A DNA stretch of 45,224 nucleotides from an uncultured Prevotellaceae bacterium (GCA_900317635.1 ONHN01000018.1:1-45224), one strand, 5' to 3'; positions 1 to 7,754 are shown, counted from the first letter of the stretch. Translations and numbers: made by a program. The notes: generated by a model not told the origin, from the letters alone.

Positions 1-58
1 TTATTTTAGAGTTAACAAGTGACGAGCTTGGCTACTGCGCCGAAGGATGCTGCCGAGG

Positions 59-1474
59 CTACTTAGGATCTGTAGGCTCAATGTGCCAGACGTATTGTCT
101 TTCGGCTGAATAGTCAATGTCGGGCGAACCGTCGTTGTCAGCATCGACAACACACCAGTAAGCTCCTGCAAATTGGAAGGACATGGGTACGTTGGTGCTA
201 CGGATAGCATAACAACCATTCGACCCTAATAAGAAGGCCTGTCCGCTAAAGATGTCACCATGATATTCTTTGACCTCTATATAGCCTCGCTGAATGGTGC
301 GTTGCTCGTTGCCGTAAAGGATATTGGTGAACCCGCGTGGGCATCCCTGCGGCACGCCGAGTCCTTCAACGTGAGAACAGATGCGGAAGCTGGGCGAAGC
401 ATAGAGCGTGTCGCCCTGTGTGGGGTGAAACACAAAGCGGCACGAGTCGTTGAAAGCATTGGTGAGTCGCCCGTTCGCCGCAAGGTAATGTCGGCGTTCT
501 CCCTCGCGCCCCTTGACATCCTGCAAAGTATAGATGCAGTACGTTTGTTCGGCCACCAACGACTGATTGGCCTTTTCGTTTTCAGCCTTGAGCTGTGCAA
601 AGCGCTTCAAGGGCTCTGTCGGGTCGAAGTCGCCCACCTCGTAAATTTCAAGCATGTTCCCATCGTCATAGTCGCCAGTTTCTACACCGTAGTCTGTAAT
701 GATGATGCCGTTGCCTTGGTTCATGTTTAGCGTGTGCTGCTTTTGGCGCCACGTGAAGATAAATGAAAAACAACTGTCGGAAGGTGTAGGTGCAAGGGTC
801 AATTTGACACCATCGGGGGCGATAGGAGCGTCTACGAAATGTCCTGTAAAGTTTACGAAAAGACTATCGCTAACACTATATAAATAATAATTTCCTTCAT
901 ATTTCAGGATGGCAAAGTCGGCAGGTTGTAGGCACCGCCGTTTTTGAGCGAGTTCGAAAGTGGTGCACAACATGTGGTCTCCAACGCCCAAATCACCGCG
1001 GATTCCATGACGGCTGGAGATGCGGTAGAGCTTTGTGTTTTTAATTTCGCTCAGTTTCAGGACGCGGCGAGGCTTTTCTTCACCTCCCAAGAAGAACAAG
1101 CAAAGACCTACGACGCCAATTCCCAACACAGCAAGTAGGAGCCCAAAAATTCCTTTACGTGAAGAGAAAAAACCCTTTTTAACGGAAAAAGTTGGTTTCT
1201 CCTGCGTTGTTTGAAGAGTTTGGAAAAATGTAAACGCATCGTTATAACCAATGTAACGTGCCAAGATATTGAGCGTTGACTTGCGAGGTTCTACATGCTT
1301 GGAGTAGTCCCAAAGCCGCATGAGCGTGGATGCACTGAGGCGCTCTCCCGTCTTTTCAAACAGTTGGTTTGCAAGATATTCAAAGTCCGAAGGCACTAAA
1401 AGAGGATGACCAAAGGTCTTCTCTACGGCTCGCAGCAATTCTTGGTAGCTGTTATGCTGAATGAAATTTGTCAT
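59..1474 (-). CDS. Membrane-anchored HTH-like sensor protein, copy A
   Basis: 471 aa. Residues 8-85 form a helical, probably DNA-binding domain of a kind common in Bacteroidetes, with the pattern FEYLANQLFEKT, LSASTLMRLW and PRKSTLNILARYIGY. One transmembrane segment lies at about 108-130, preceded by basic residues, so the N-terminus should be cytoplasmic. The remaining 340 residues would be periplasmic. They contain two repeats with a loose beta-trefoil look (YRIS... and YCIYTLQD...YLAANGRLT) and end with a YSAERQYVWHIEP motif. A close paralogue (464 aa) lies at 7755-9149. The gene is divergent from the zinc-ribbon gene at 1703, with a promoter box on each side. I infer a one-component transmembrane regulator or envelope sensor. 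The ligand is unknown and no annotated family was verified. Confidence 0.8.
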   Translation of the reverse strand: MTNFIQHNSYQELLRAVEKTFGHPLLVPSDFEYLANQLFEKTGERLSASTLMRLWDYSKHVEPRKSTLNILARYIGYNDAFTFFQTLQTTQEKPTFSVKKGFFSSRKGIFGLLLAVLGIGVVGLCLFFLGGEEKPRRVLKLSEIKNTKLYRISSRHGIRGDLGVGDHMLCTTFELAQKRRCLQPADFAILKYEGNYYLYSVSDSLFVNFTGHFVDAPIAPDGVKLTLAPTPSDSCFSFIFTWRQKQHTLNMNQGNGIIITDYGVETGDYDDGNMLEIYEVGDFDPTEPLKRFAQLKAENEKANQSLVAEQTYCIYTLQDVKGREGERRHYLAANGRLTNAFNDSCRFVFHPTQGDTLYASPSFRICSHVEGLGVPQGCPRGFTNILYGNEQRTIQRGYIEVKEYHGDIFSGQAFLLGSNGCYAIRSTNVPMSFQFAGAYWCVVDADNDGSPDIDYSAERQYVWHIEPTDPK

Positions 1475-1498
1475 TCTATGGTTATTTAGATTTGTTCG

Positions 1499-1507
1499 GC
1501 AAAATTA
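1499..1507 (-). promoter_or_regulatory. Bacteroidetes -7 promoter box for sensor copy A
   Basis: Reads TAATTTTGC on the minus strand, an exact match to TAnnTTTGC, about 25 nt upstream of the ATG of the sensor gene. No clear -33 TTTG was found. Confidence 0.55.
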
Positions 1508-1551
1508 CAACACATTTATTGAACAATAAGGGGCAAAAACAAAGAATGAGG

Positions 1552-1584
1552 GAAATGACATTGAAATGACATTGAAATGACATT
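1552..1584. repeat. Three 11-bp direct repeats in divergent promoter region
   Basis: Three perfect copies of GAAATGACATT, with a fourth partial copy after them. They lie just upstream of the -33 region of the plus-strand promoter and between two divergent genes. They may be regulator binding sites or an upstream A-rich element. An equivalent A-rich repeat occupies the same position in the second module (9241-9270). Confidence 0.75.
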
Positions 1585-1626
1585 GAAAAGACTTATGCTT
1601 TTGATAAAACACAAAGCGAAACGTCC

Positions 1627-1635
1627 TAATTTTGC
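1627..1635 (+). promoter_or_regulatory. Bacteroidetes promoter for zinc-ribbon gene A
   Basis: TAATTTTGC matches TAnnTTTGC. A TTTG at 1600-1603 could be the -33 element, although the 23-nt spacing is longer than the usual 19-21. The gene starts at 1703. Confidence 0.6.
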
Positions 1636-1702
1636 ACCGCAAACGAGTTGAGGTCATAATTCGTATGACAACAAATACCATAAAAATATCCGACAATTAC
1701 AT

Positions 1703-2524
1703 ATGTATAACGAGAAAATTGAAAGCCTCATCGCTGCCGCACTGGCCGACGGAATACTGACAGACAAAGAGCGCCAAATTTTAATACGGCGCGCCGTGGC
1801 GGAAGGTATCGATGCCGACGAATTCGAAATGGTGCTCAATGCGCGCCTGATTGAATTACAGAAGCGGTTGGCTCCACCACCACCACCTGCCATACCTCCG
1901 ATGCATGGCATGGCTTCGGTGAATACACCAGAAAAGCGCAGGTCGCAGAAGTTTGGCGAAGTGAGAAAATGCCCCAGCTGCGGTGCCAACGTGGAAGCTG
2001 GCACAGCCAGGTGCAACACGTGCGGTTATGCCTTCACGAACATAGCAGCCAATAGTTCCTCCGAAAAGCTGGCGCAGCAATTGTTAAAACTGGAGCAAGA
2101 GTTCAACAACACGAAGGAAAACATCGCCGACACCCTACGCGGGCGACCCATGGAGGTAAAGAAGACCATGGCTCGTGCTTCGCTCATCAGCAATTTTCCC
2201 GTGCCGCCCACGAAGGACGACCTGCTGGAGTTTGCCGTTTCTATGCGTTCGAAATGGCTCAACACTCAGGGAGAGGGCTATCTGATGCAAGAAAAAGATG
2301 CCTACAAGGCAAAATACGACGAATGTATCGAGAAGATCAAGATATACTTCCCTGGCGACAAAACTTTCGCTAACATTTTGGCCTCCTACGAAGCTGATAA
2401 GAACGTCAAGCTCTCCATAACAGAGAAAATTAGCCGTAACCCCGTAAAGTACGGCTGCTACATCTTAATTGGTGTGACGATAGCGACTATATTATTCTTT
2501 TCTTGGTTAATCAGTTCGTTGTAA
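1703..2524 (+). CDS. TerB-like zinc-ribbon membrane protein, copy A
   Basis: 273 aa. Residues 1-55 resemble a TerB/DnaJ-like helical module (AAALADGILTDKERQIL, AEGIDADEFEMVL). A proline-rich linker follows, then a zinc ribbon with Cys90, Cys93, Cys104 and Cys107. A conserved helical segment (FPVPPTKDDLLEFAV, FPGDKTFANIL) precedes one C-terminal transmembrane helix at about 252-273. This suggests a tail-anchored protein facing the cytoplasm. The paralogue at 10655-11461 is very similar over the N-terminus, ribbon and FPVPPTKDD region. The gene is divergent from sensor copy A. Its role is unknown. The architecture is common in Bacteroidetes, but I know of no defined function. Confidence 0.82.
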   Translation: MYNEKIESLIAAALADGILTDKERQILIRRAVAEGIDADEFEMVLNARLIELQKRLAPPPPPAIPPMHGMASVNTPEKRRSQKFGEVRKCPSCGANVEAGTARCNTCGYAFTNIAANSSSEKLAQQLLKLEQEFNNTKENIADTLRGRPMEVKKTMARASLISNFPVPPTKDDLLEFAVSMRSKWLNTQGEGYLMQEKDAYKAKYDECIEKIKIYFPGDKTFANILASYEADKNVKLSITEKISRNPVKYGCYILIGVTIATILFFSWLISSL

Positions 2525-2560
2525 GAAAGATAAAAGAAGTACGTTATACTTATACGTAAC

Positions 2561-2671
2561 TACGGCCAAGGGCAACGTGCTGACTGCCTCATCTTCAACC
2601 AAGGCGGTGCGGACGACGAGAATGACTACGGACGCTTCGAGGGACGCTCCATTCGTCCTGTACAAGAATAG
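2561..2671 (+). pseudogene. C-terminal remnant of a FISUMP-domain lipoprotein gene
   Basis: In frame this encodes 36 residues, from YGQGQRADCLIF to RSIRPVQE, then a stop. It is nearly identical to the C-terminus of the lipoprotein at 5100-5738, including the first bases after the stop. No start codon or N-terminal part remains. It is a leftover of a second copy of that gene, probably lost by deletion or recombination between paralogues. Confidence 0.8.
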
Positions 2672-2712
2672 GCAACAACCAAAGACCAATAAATCAATAA
2701 ATCAATAAACCA

Positions 2713-4824
2713 ATGAAAAAAGGACTTTTGCTTATCGCCTTATTGTTTGCAATATCCGCCCAAGCACAGGAATGGGCGTCGATGAACGAACTGATTGTCA
2801 AGATACCGCTTGGGATACAGACACGCTGCTACACTGACGGCACGACATATCAAGGATATCGTACGAAAGAAGTTGACTGCACGCTGAGAATGTTCTCACA
2901 GAGCGTTCCCGTTAGAAAGATACGATTGAGCAAGCAGAAGCATGACGAGAAGTACGTCTTTTCCGAGTTGCCAGACGGCAAGGAACAGGGCTACTACCTT
3001 GTTGATAACAAGAAGAAAACCATCCAGATAGGCAAAAACAACAAGGAGGTAATAAAGCTTGGCAAAACACCGCTTGTCGATGGGCAGTGGTATGAATATG
3101 ACTTTGGACGCGACGTGTACCTCAAAGCTGTTGAGATGTTCTATTTAGATGAGTTCAACGGCGTCGAGGTCGTGTTGGCAGAGAATGCAAAAGCCGTGAT
3201 TAGGAAGAGCTCCGCCGACTTCGATAAGAAATGGAAATCGCAGATAACGGAATTGACGACTGAACTAAGGGAAAACTATTCCGTTTATAGAAGTTATAGC
3301 AGCGGGATTTTCTATCAGCATACATCATTTTTACAGTTTTTTGTAGATAAGTGCTCCTATCACCCAACAGCCCCCATGCCGATGGCGGACACGGAGGCAA
3401 AACTTATTGAGTGCTCCCTCACAACGAATGAAATACAAACTAAAATAGACAATAACCGTTCGGAACGTGAAAACATACTGAATTATCTTAGGAATTTACT
3501 CAACAGGCCAGACATATCGGTAAGTTCACAACTGATAAATACCTCCATTGATGAATATGCCAGGAGGAAGGCAGAGGTGGCACAGCAGCTTGAGCACCAA
3601 AGGGCTTTGGATGAAATAGAACAAGTTCTGCTCAATGCAAAAAACCAAAGAAGGGTGGTATTAAACGGCAGCGACACCGAATTGTACATAGAAGGCGACC
3701 GCATATATCAGAAAAGGCTGCCCAGGCAGAAAGGTTGGTTGCAGAAGTGGAATGGCAAGTGGTATCCTGCAACAGAGAAGGACACAATAACTAATGTAAG
3801 CCAACGAGAGAACATTACTCGCATACAATACACGAACGGGGAATATGTGGATAGGCAAGGGAGCATCATCCGCATAGAATACACGAACGGAGACTATGTT
3901 GAGATGGAAGAAAATGTAGCACAGTCTTACCCTGGAAAGGAAAAATCATACGTTGTCCTTTCTGCCAAGCTCCACAAACGCTACCTAAATGGTGAGGAAG
4001 GGGTGCTAACTATCAATGCGCCCGCCCAAAAAGGTAATGAGCACTGGCTTTCATTTAGGTTTGAAAACGGCGACTTATACAGTAGTTCGAACGGATATCT
4101 TCGCGATGCCGTTCTCCAAGCCACTTCTGCTGAAGAAAGCTGGACGGAGGAGTTCAACGATGCCACCAACTTATTTTTCATCTGCGGATTTGATGTGGAC
4201 ATTTTCCCAGAGTTATTCTGTCATGGCTTAGAGATATATGAAGGTTTGATGACTTTCCGAGATGGTACATCAGAAACCGTTCATGAGGGTTCCGCACCCT
4301 TCCTGACACAAAGGAGACAAGCGCAAGAGGCTAACAATCGAAAAGCCATCGCCCCGAAACTCACGGGCAAATGGAAGGTGACACGAATGTATAGCGACGC
4401 CTATAACAAATGCGATGGCCTCGGTTTCTCCATGACCTTCCAATTCTTGGCAAACGGTAAATACACGATCTGGCTCACCTACGCCCCACCCACTCTAAAA
4501 GCTGGCTACAAATTGTCGTTCACTGTCAGTGGAACGTGGAATGTTAAAGGTGAAAACAAAATTCAGCTTGACAGGGAAAGATGGTACGAAAACGTTAGTC
4601 TAACGTATACTGGCTCTGATCGATGGGAACGCTTGCGCGTGCGGGAACTTAATGAATCTCCCAGTGTTTCGGCTGCTCTTATTGTAGAGAGCCTGGGAAC
4701 GGTAGGCCGCCAACATATCTTCAACGACAACATAATGAGCAACATCAGCTTCCAGGGCAATACATTGACCTGCAAATACTATGGCGAAGACTGGAACTCG
4801 TGTACGATGCAACGGATTAAGTGA
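2713..4824 (+). CDS. Secreted protein of unknown function, 703 aa
   Basis: Has a signal peptide at residues 1-18 with an AQA/Q-type cleavage site and no lipobox, so it is probably periplasmic. A central charged helical part (about 220-310) could form a coiled coil. Residues 364-400 carry two short repeats of the form ITRIQYTNGEYV / IIRIEYTNGDYV that resemble MORN-type beta hairpins. The last 150 residues start with LTGKWKVTRMYSD and look like a lipocalin-like 'GKW' beta domain. The start is the ATG followed by KKGLL, preceded by AATAAATC-type direct repeats. The gene lies between two decayed fragments (a FISUMP remnant and an IS982 remnant). I do not recognise the family. Confidence 0.8.
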   Translation: MKKGLLLIALLFAISAQAQEWASMNELIVKIPLGIQTRCYTDGTTYQGYRTKEVDCTLRMFSQSVPVRKIRLSKQKHDEKYVFSELPDGKEQGYYLVDNKKKTIQIGKNNKEVIKLGKTPLVDGQWYEYDFGRDVYLKAVEMFYLDEFNGVEVVLAENAKAVIRKSSADFDKKWKSQITELTTELRENYSVYRSYSSGIFYQHTSFLQFFVDKCSYHPTAPMPMADTEAKLIECSLTTNEIQTKIDNNRSERENILNYLRNLLNRPDISVSSQLINTSIDEYARRKAEVAQQLEHQRALDEIEQVLLNAKNQRRVVLNGSDTELYIEGDRIYQKRLPRQKGWLQKWNGKWYPATEKDTITNVSQRENITRIQYTNGEYVDRQGSIIRIEYTNGDYVEMEENVAQSYPGKEKSYVVLSAKLHKRYLNGEEGVLTINAPAQKGNEHWLSFRFENGDLYSSSNGYLRDAVLQATSAEESWTEEFNDATNLFFICGFDVDIFPELFCHGLEIYEGLMTFRDGTSETVHEGSAPFLTQRRQAQEANNRKAIAPKLTGKWKVTRMYSDAYNKCDGLGFSMTFQFLANGKYTIWLTYAPPTLKAGYKLSFTVSGTWNVKGENKIQLDRERWYENVSLTYTGSDRWERLRVRELNESPSVSAALIVESLGTVGRQHIFNDNIMSNISFQGNTLTCKYYGEDWNSCTMQRIK

Positions 4825-4879
4825 TTTGTGACGCATCGCCGTGGTCAGGAAAAGAACTGGAAACCAACATTCATTCCTT

Positions 4880-5077
4880 TCAGGCTTGCGTTTTCTCGCT
4901 AAAGCAAGGCAGAGGGTTGAAACTCTTTTCTCACAACTACACCGACCAATTCCTCGTCATCAGGAACTACGCCAAGGAAACCTGCGGTCATTTTGCCCGA
5001 ATAGCGTGATGACTGCATTACAATACATCAACTACGTTAACAACAAACCAAAAGACAGGATTAAGTACACACTGTTT
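4880..5077 (+). pseudogene. IS982-family transposase C-terminal remnant, frameshifted
   Basis: Three pieces in two frames line up with the C-terminus of IS982 transposases: KARQRVETLFSQL (4901-4939), then TDQFLVIRNYAK...HFARIA one frame over (4941-5006), then TALQYINYVNNKPKDRIKY back in the first frame (5012-5077). The expected family order is R-x-ETVFSQL, DQF..RNYAK, then QYIN with a terminal IKYAL. At least two frameshifts are present, and the catalytic N-terminal part is missing. It occupies almost all of the gap between the 703-aa gene and the FISUMP lipoprotein. The family call rests on motif memory, not a search. Confidence 0.6.
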
Positions 5078-5099
5078 TATTTCACTAACATATTAAACT

Positions 5100-5738
5100 A
5101 TGAAAAAAGTATTTCTCTACGCTGCAATGTTGTTTGCAGCCTTAGTGTTCGCCTCCTGCGGCGACGAAGAATCTGAGACCCCCGCTAACGACCCCGCCGT
5201 AAAAGCAGGCATTTGTCCCGATGCCAACCATCCCCACCTCATAGACTTGGGTGACGCCGGCAAGTGGGCGTGTTGCAATGTGGGCGCAAAAAGCCCGTGG
5301 GAGAACGGAAACTACTTCAACTACGGCGCTACTGACACGCAAAGCTCAGATTATTGCGTAGAAGGCGGTGAAATTTCGGGTAATGAAGCGTATGACGCCG
5401 CGACGGCAGGCTGGGGCGGCAACTGGAAAATGCCCACAAGCGAGCGCTTCAGCACACTGAACGAAAAATGCACTTTCGAGTGGATAACGCTCAAAGGTAC
5501 TAATGGCGGCAAGTTCACTGCACCTAACGGCAATAGCATCTTCCTGCCCGCTGCCGGCAGACGTTGCGATGGTCACGAAGACGGCTACCGTGTGGGAAAC
5601 CACGGATACTACTGGTCCTCAACGTCCTACGGCCAGGGGCAACGTGCTGACTGCCTCATCTTCGACCACAGCGGTGCGGACGTCAATAATGACTACGGAC
5701 GCTTCGAGGGACGCTCCATTCGCCCTGTACAAGAATAG
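5100..5738 (+). CDS. FISUMP-domain lipoprotein
   Basis: 212 aa with a lipoprotein signal peptide (lipobox LVFASC, Cys20). The mature part has the hallmarks of the Fibrobacter succinogenes major paralogous domain found in many Bacteroidetes surface proteins: HLIDLGDAGKWACCNVGA, NGNYFNYGA, WKMPTSERFSTL, IFLPAAGRR, GYYWSSTSYG and the terminal RSIRPV. The function of this domain is unknown. It is usually on secreted or surface-exposed proteins. A C-terminal fragment of a second copy remains at 2561-2671. It may be co-transcribed with the lipoprotein gene at 5780 (41-bp gap). Confidence 0.85.
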   Translation: MKKVFLYAAMLFAALVFASCGDEESETPANDPAVKAGICPDANHPHLIDLGDAGKWACCNVGAKSPWENGNYFNYGATDTQSSDYCVEGGEISGNEAYDAATAGWGGNWKMPTSERFSTLNEKCTFEWITLKGTNGGKFTAPNGNSIFLPAAGRRCDGHEDGYRVGNHGYYWSSTSYGQGQRADCLIFDHSGADVNNDYGRFEGRSIRPVQE

Positions 5739-5779
5739 GCAACAACTAATTTAGTAATAAACTGAATAACAACAATGCA

Positions 5780-6643
5780 ATGAAAAAGACACTTACGCTT
5801 TCCGCGCTCTGTGTGGTTGTCACGCTGGCCACCTCCTGTGGCGGCAAAAGCGAAGCTGATCAAGTTAAGGACTTTGCCTTAGACTTCGCCACGAAAGTTA
5901 GTCAGAACCAAGTGGACTCCATCCGCGCCCTTTATGCCGATGCAGCCAAAATAGACTCCTTCGCCGTGGCCTTTGTGCCCGACAGCGTAAGCGTAAGCGT
6001 AGCCGAAACCGAAACACCAGGCACATACAAGGTAAGCCTCGGCACGGCGGACTTCACCGTGAAACGCGCTGAAGACGGCACAATGAGCGTGACCGGTTCG
6101 CATGGCCTCGCAGCCTATCCTGCCGATGCGCTCGACTTTGCCAAGAAAACGGGGCAGTGGAAAGACGGCCTTAGCGATGCCGAGCAAGCCGTCCGCATGG
6201 CCGATAAGGACTTCCGTCCCTACGTTGAGGCATCGTTCCCCAAGGCATTTGCCAAGATGTTGATGGTAAAAGGTAAACTCAGAGTAGTAAAAGGTCTCAA
6301 CGGCCCCGCCGTGATGGCTGTTGGCACTATGGGTGCTAACGTTGTCAGCACCTGCGACAAGCCCATTGATGGAAGCGACTACGAAGTGGTGTTTAAGGGA
6401 CAATACATAGACTTCGCCATAACACCGACAACGGTGCGCGAACCAGGAAAAGATATCGCTCCGAAAGGTTCCGTCCTCATCACGACAGAATTTATGGAAC
6501 GCCTCGACCTGCAGAGCGCCTACGTAAACGTCAAAATCTCCAACGACGCACTCTTCAACAAGTACTTCACAGCCACGGGCAACGAATACGACGAATACCT
6601 GAAAAGTAAACAAGTGACGAGTGACAACTTACTCTCTGATTGA
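5780..6643 (+). CDS. Lipoprotein with NTF2-like N-terminal pattern, paralogue 1
   Basis: 287 aa with a lipobox (TLATSC, Cys20). The mature start, ADQVKDFALDFATKVSQNQVDSIRALYADA, resembles the first helices of NTF2-like or DUF4878-type lipoproteins. Paralogues lie at 12184 (272 aa) and 13012 (239 aa), sharing the F(A/V)xDFxxAV pattern. The C-terminus ends YLKSK then QVTSDNLLSD. The paralogue at 12184 ends at the corresponding FLKTK, so the last ten residues are probably read-through into a dispersed repeat (ACAAGTGACGAG at 6610-6621). The start is ATG 5780, since the ATG five bases earlier stops at once. Function unknown. Confidence 0.82.
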   Translation: MKKTLTLSALCVVVTLATSCGGKSEADQVKDFALDFATKVSQNQVDSIRALYADAAKIDSFAVAFVPDSVSVSVAETETPGTYKVSLGTADFTVKRAEDGTMSVTGSHGLAAYPADALDFAKKTGQWKDGLSDAEQAVRMADKDFRPYVEASFPKAFAKMLMVKGKLRVVKGLNGPAVMAVGTMGANVVSTCDKPIDGSDYEVVFKGQYIDFAITPTTVREPGKDIAPKGSVLITTEFMERLDLQSAYVNVKISNDALFNKYFTATGNEYDEYLKSKQVTSDNLLSD

Positions 6644-6680
6644 ACACACATAGAAACATACTGAAAACACAATCAACATT

Positions 6681-6815
6681 ATGAACCAACAACAAAACGA
6701 CTTTTGGTCCAACAACACAAAACTCATTCTGGGAATTGTTAAAGTAATTGGAGCTATCTTCGTGGTCATCCTTGTTCTCTCCTTTTTAGGAAATATCATA
6801 GGGGACCTTATGTAA
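6681..6815 (+). CDS. Small single-pass membrane protein, 44 aa
   Basis: An ATG to TAA frame of 45 codons. The N-terminus is polar (MNQQQNDFWSNN). Residues 14-40 are strongly hydrophobic (LILGIVKVIGAIFVVILVLS), then a short tail. It lies 37 bp after the lipoprotein gene and 37 bp before the SH3b gene, in the same direction, and fills the gap well. No family is recognised. It is a plausible micro-membrane protein, but it has no visible paralogue in the second module. Confidence 0.5.
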   Translation: MNQQQNDFWSNNTKLILGIVKVIGAIFVVILVLSFLGNIIGDLM

Positions 6816-6852
6816 TCAACCTTATGTTTAATCCTAAATTTTATTTCCAATT

Positions 6853-7269
6853 ATGAAAAAAGTTCTATTTCTTTTCATGCTGTTGCTTTTTGTTGGCACA
6901 GCAGAGAGCTACGCTCAAAAAGCTTATCGCGTAACGGGCAACAACGTCAATGTGCGCGAAGGTGCTGGCAAAAATTATCCCGTACAAGACGATGGGTTCG
7001 GCAACAAGCTGCAACTCTACAAGGGACAAATTGTTACAGGCGGACAGAAGAAAAACGGGTTCGTCAATGTAGAATTCCAAGGGGCGCAATACTTCCACGA
7101 TGGCTGGGTTTCGGCTCAGTTCCTAACCCCTGCCAAGGTCTGTGCAAAATGCAAGGGAAAAGGAGGCTTTGGAAAATGTCCTACATGTAATGGGCAAGGC
7201 TGGAAGGTGTGTTGCCGCTACACGGGCAAGAAGCTTTGCTCTGCCTGCGACGGCGAGGGCTACAAATAG
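6853..7269 (+). CDS. Secreted SH3b + DnaJ-like zinc-finger protein, copy 1
   Basis: 138 aa. The signal peptide spans about 1-21. A bacterial SH3 domain covers about 24-93 (YRVTGNNVNVREGAGKNYPV, then FHDGWVSAQFL). It is followed by a cysteine-rich tail with CxxC pairs at 97/100, 109/112 and 129/132, of the CxGxG type seen in the DnaJ central zinc finger. Bacterial SH3 domains commonly bind peptidoglycan or peptides. A metal-binding finger in an exported protein is unusual. Paralogues: 11665-12084 (intact) and 9565-9983 (frameshifted). All three are about 80-90% alike by eye from residue 24 on. It may be the last gene of a run starting at 5100. Confidence 0.85.
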   Translation: MKKVLFLFMLLLFVGTAESYAQKAYRVTGNNVNVREGAGKNYPVQDDGFGNKLQLYKGQIVTGGQKKNGFVNVEFQGAQYFHDGWVSAQFLTPAKVCAKCKGKGGFGKCPTCNGQGWKVCCRYTGKKLCSACDGEGYK

Positions 7270-7418
7270 TGCCATCGCCGCACGATGTATTAGTGAGCAC
7301 CAACAATTAAAAGGGTTGTTCTATAAATTAGGGCTTGAACGGTTTTCCTGATTTATAGGACACCCCATCAATGGTGTGTGCGTGCTACAATACACCGCAA
7401 GAACCGTAGAATCCCCTC

Positions 7419-7568
7419 ATGACGCCGCAGGAGCAAGAGGCCGCGGGGCGTGCATCCCGGCCGCCTGCGGCGTCGCCGACCCCGTGGAGTCCGGCGCTGC
7501 CGCCGGAATTGTTCGATTTTTCCTTGCGCCTTACAAGCGAAGAGGCGGCGAAGCGTCAGGAGGTATAA
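7419..7568 (+). pseudogene. Short open frame, possible gene fragment
   Basis: A 49-codon ATG frame whose second half (LPPELFDFSLRLTSEEAAKR) looks like natural protein, while the first half is low-complexity Pro/Ala/Arg from GC-rich DNA. It ends just before the 22-bp repeat array. It could be the start of a truncated gene or chance. I cannot name a family. Confidence 0.22.
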
Positions 7569-7606
7569 ATTTCTCCACCCCGTCAGAAGTATAACGCCAT
7601 CTCGGT

Positions 7607-7690
7607 GGAGGATTTCCTCCAACCCGTTGGAGGATTTTCTCCAACCCGTTGGAGGATTTTCTCCAACCCGTTGGAGTTTTTGCTCCAAAA
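7607..7690. repeat. 22-bp tandem hairpin array (3 units)
   Basis: Three 22-bp units start at 7617, 7639 and 7661. Each holds CTCCAACCCGTTGGAG, a perfect 7-bp inverted repeat, followed by GATTTT (or TTTTTG in the last). A degenerate half unit lies on each side. In the plus-strand RNA each unit is a stem-loop followed by a short U tract, the same plan as the larger array at 20494-20860. It lies between the convergent 3' ends of the SH3b gene and sensor copy B. Confidence 0.85.
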
Positions 7691-7754
7691 GGCGGGAGGA
7701 AGTTCGCCGACGGGACGGAGGAAGTTGCTACTGCGCCGAAGGATGCTGCCGAGG

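Larger units (their letters stand above)
7270..7754. other. Gene-free stretch between SH3b copy 1 and sensor copy B
   Basis: 485 bp. It contains an 8-bp stem (CTATAAAT/ATTTATAG, 7321-7358) behind the SH3b gene, a GC-rich part with a short open frame (7419-7568), and the 22-bp hairpin array at 7607-7690. The last 33 bases before the stop of the minus-strand gene repeat the sequence next to the stop of its paralogue at 28-58. No other gene is seen. Confidence 0.6.

Noticed and set aside
4841-5176. A 111-codon gene ahead of the FISUMP lipoprotein
   Set aside because: It runs into the lipoprotein gene in another frame and consists of IS982-like transposase pieces interrupted by a frameshift.
7607-7690. 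CRISPR array or coding repeat
   Set aside because: Only three units, no spacers, and the frame changes from unit to unit.
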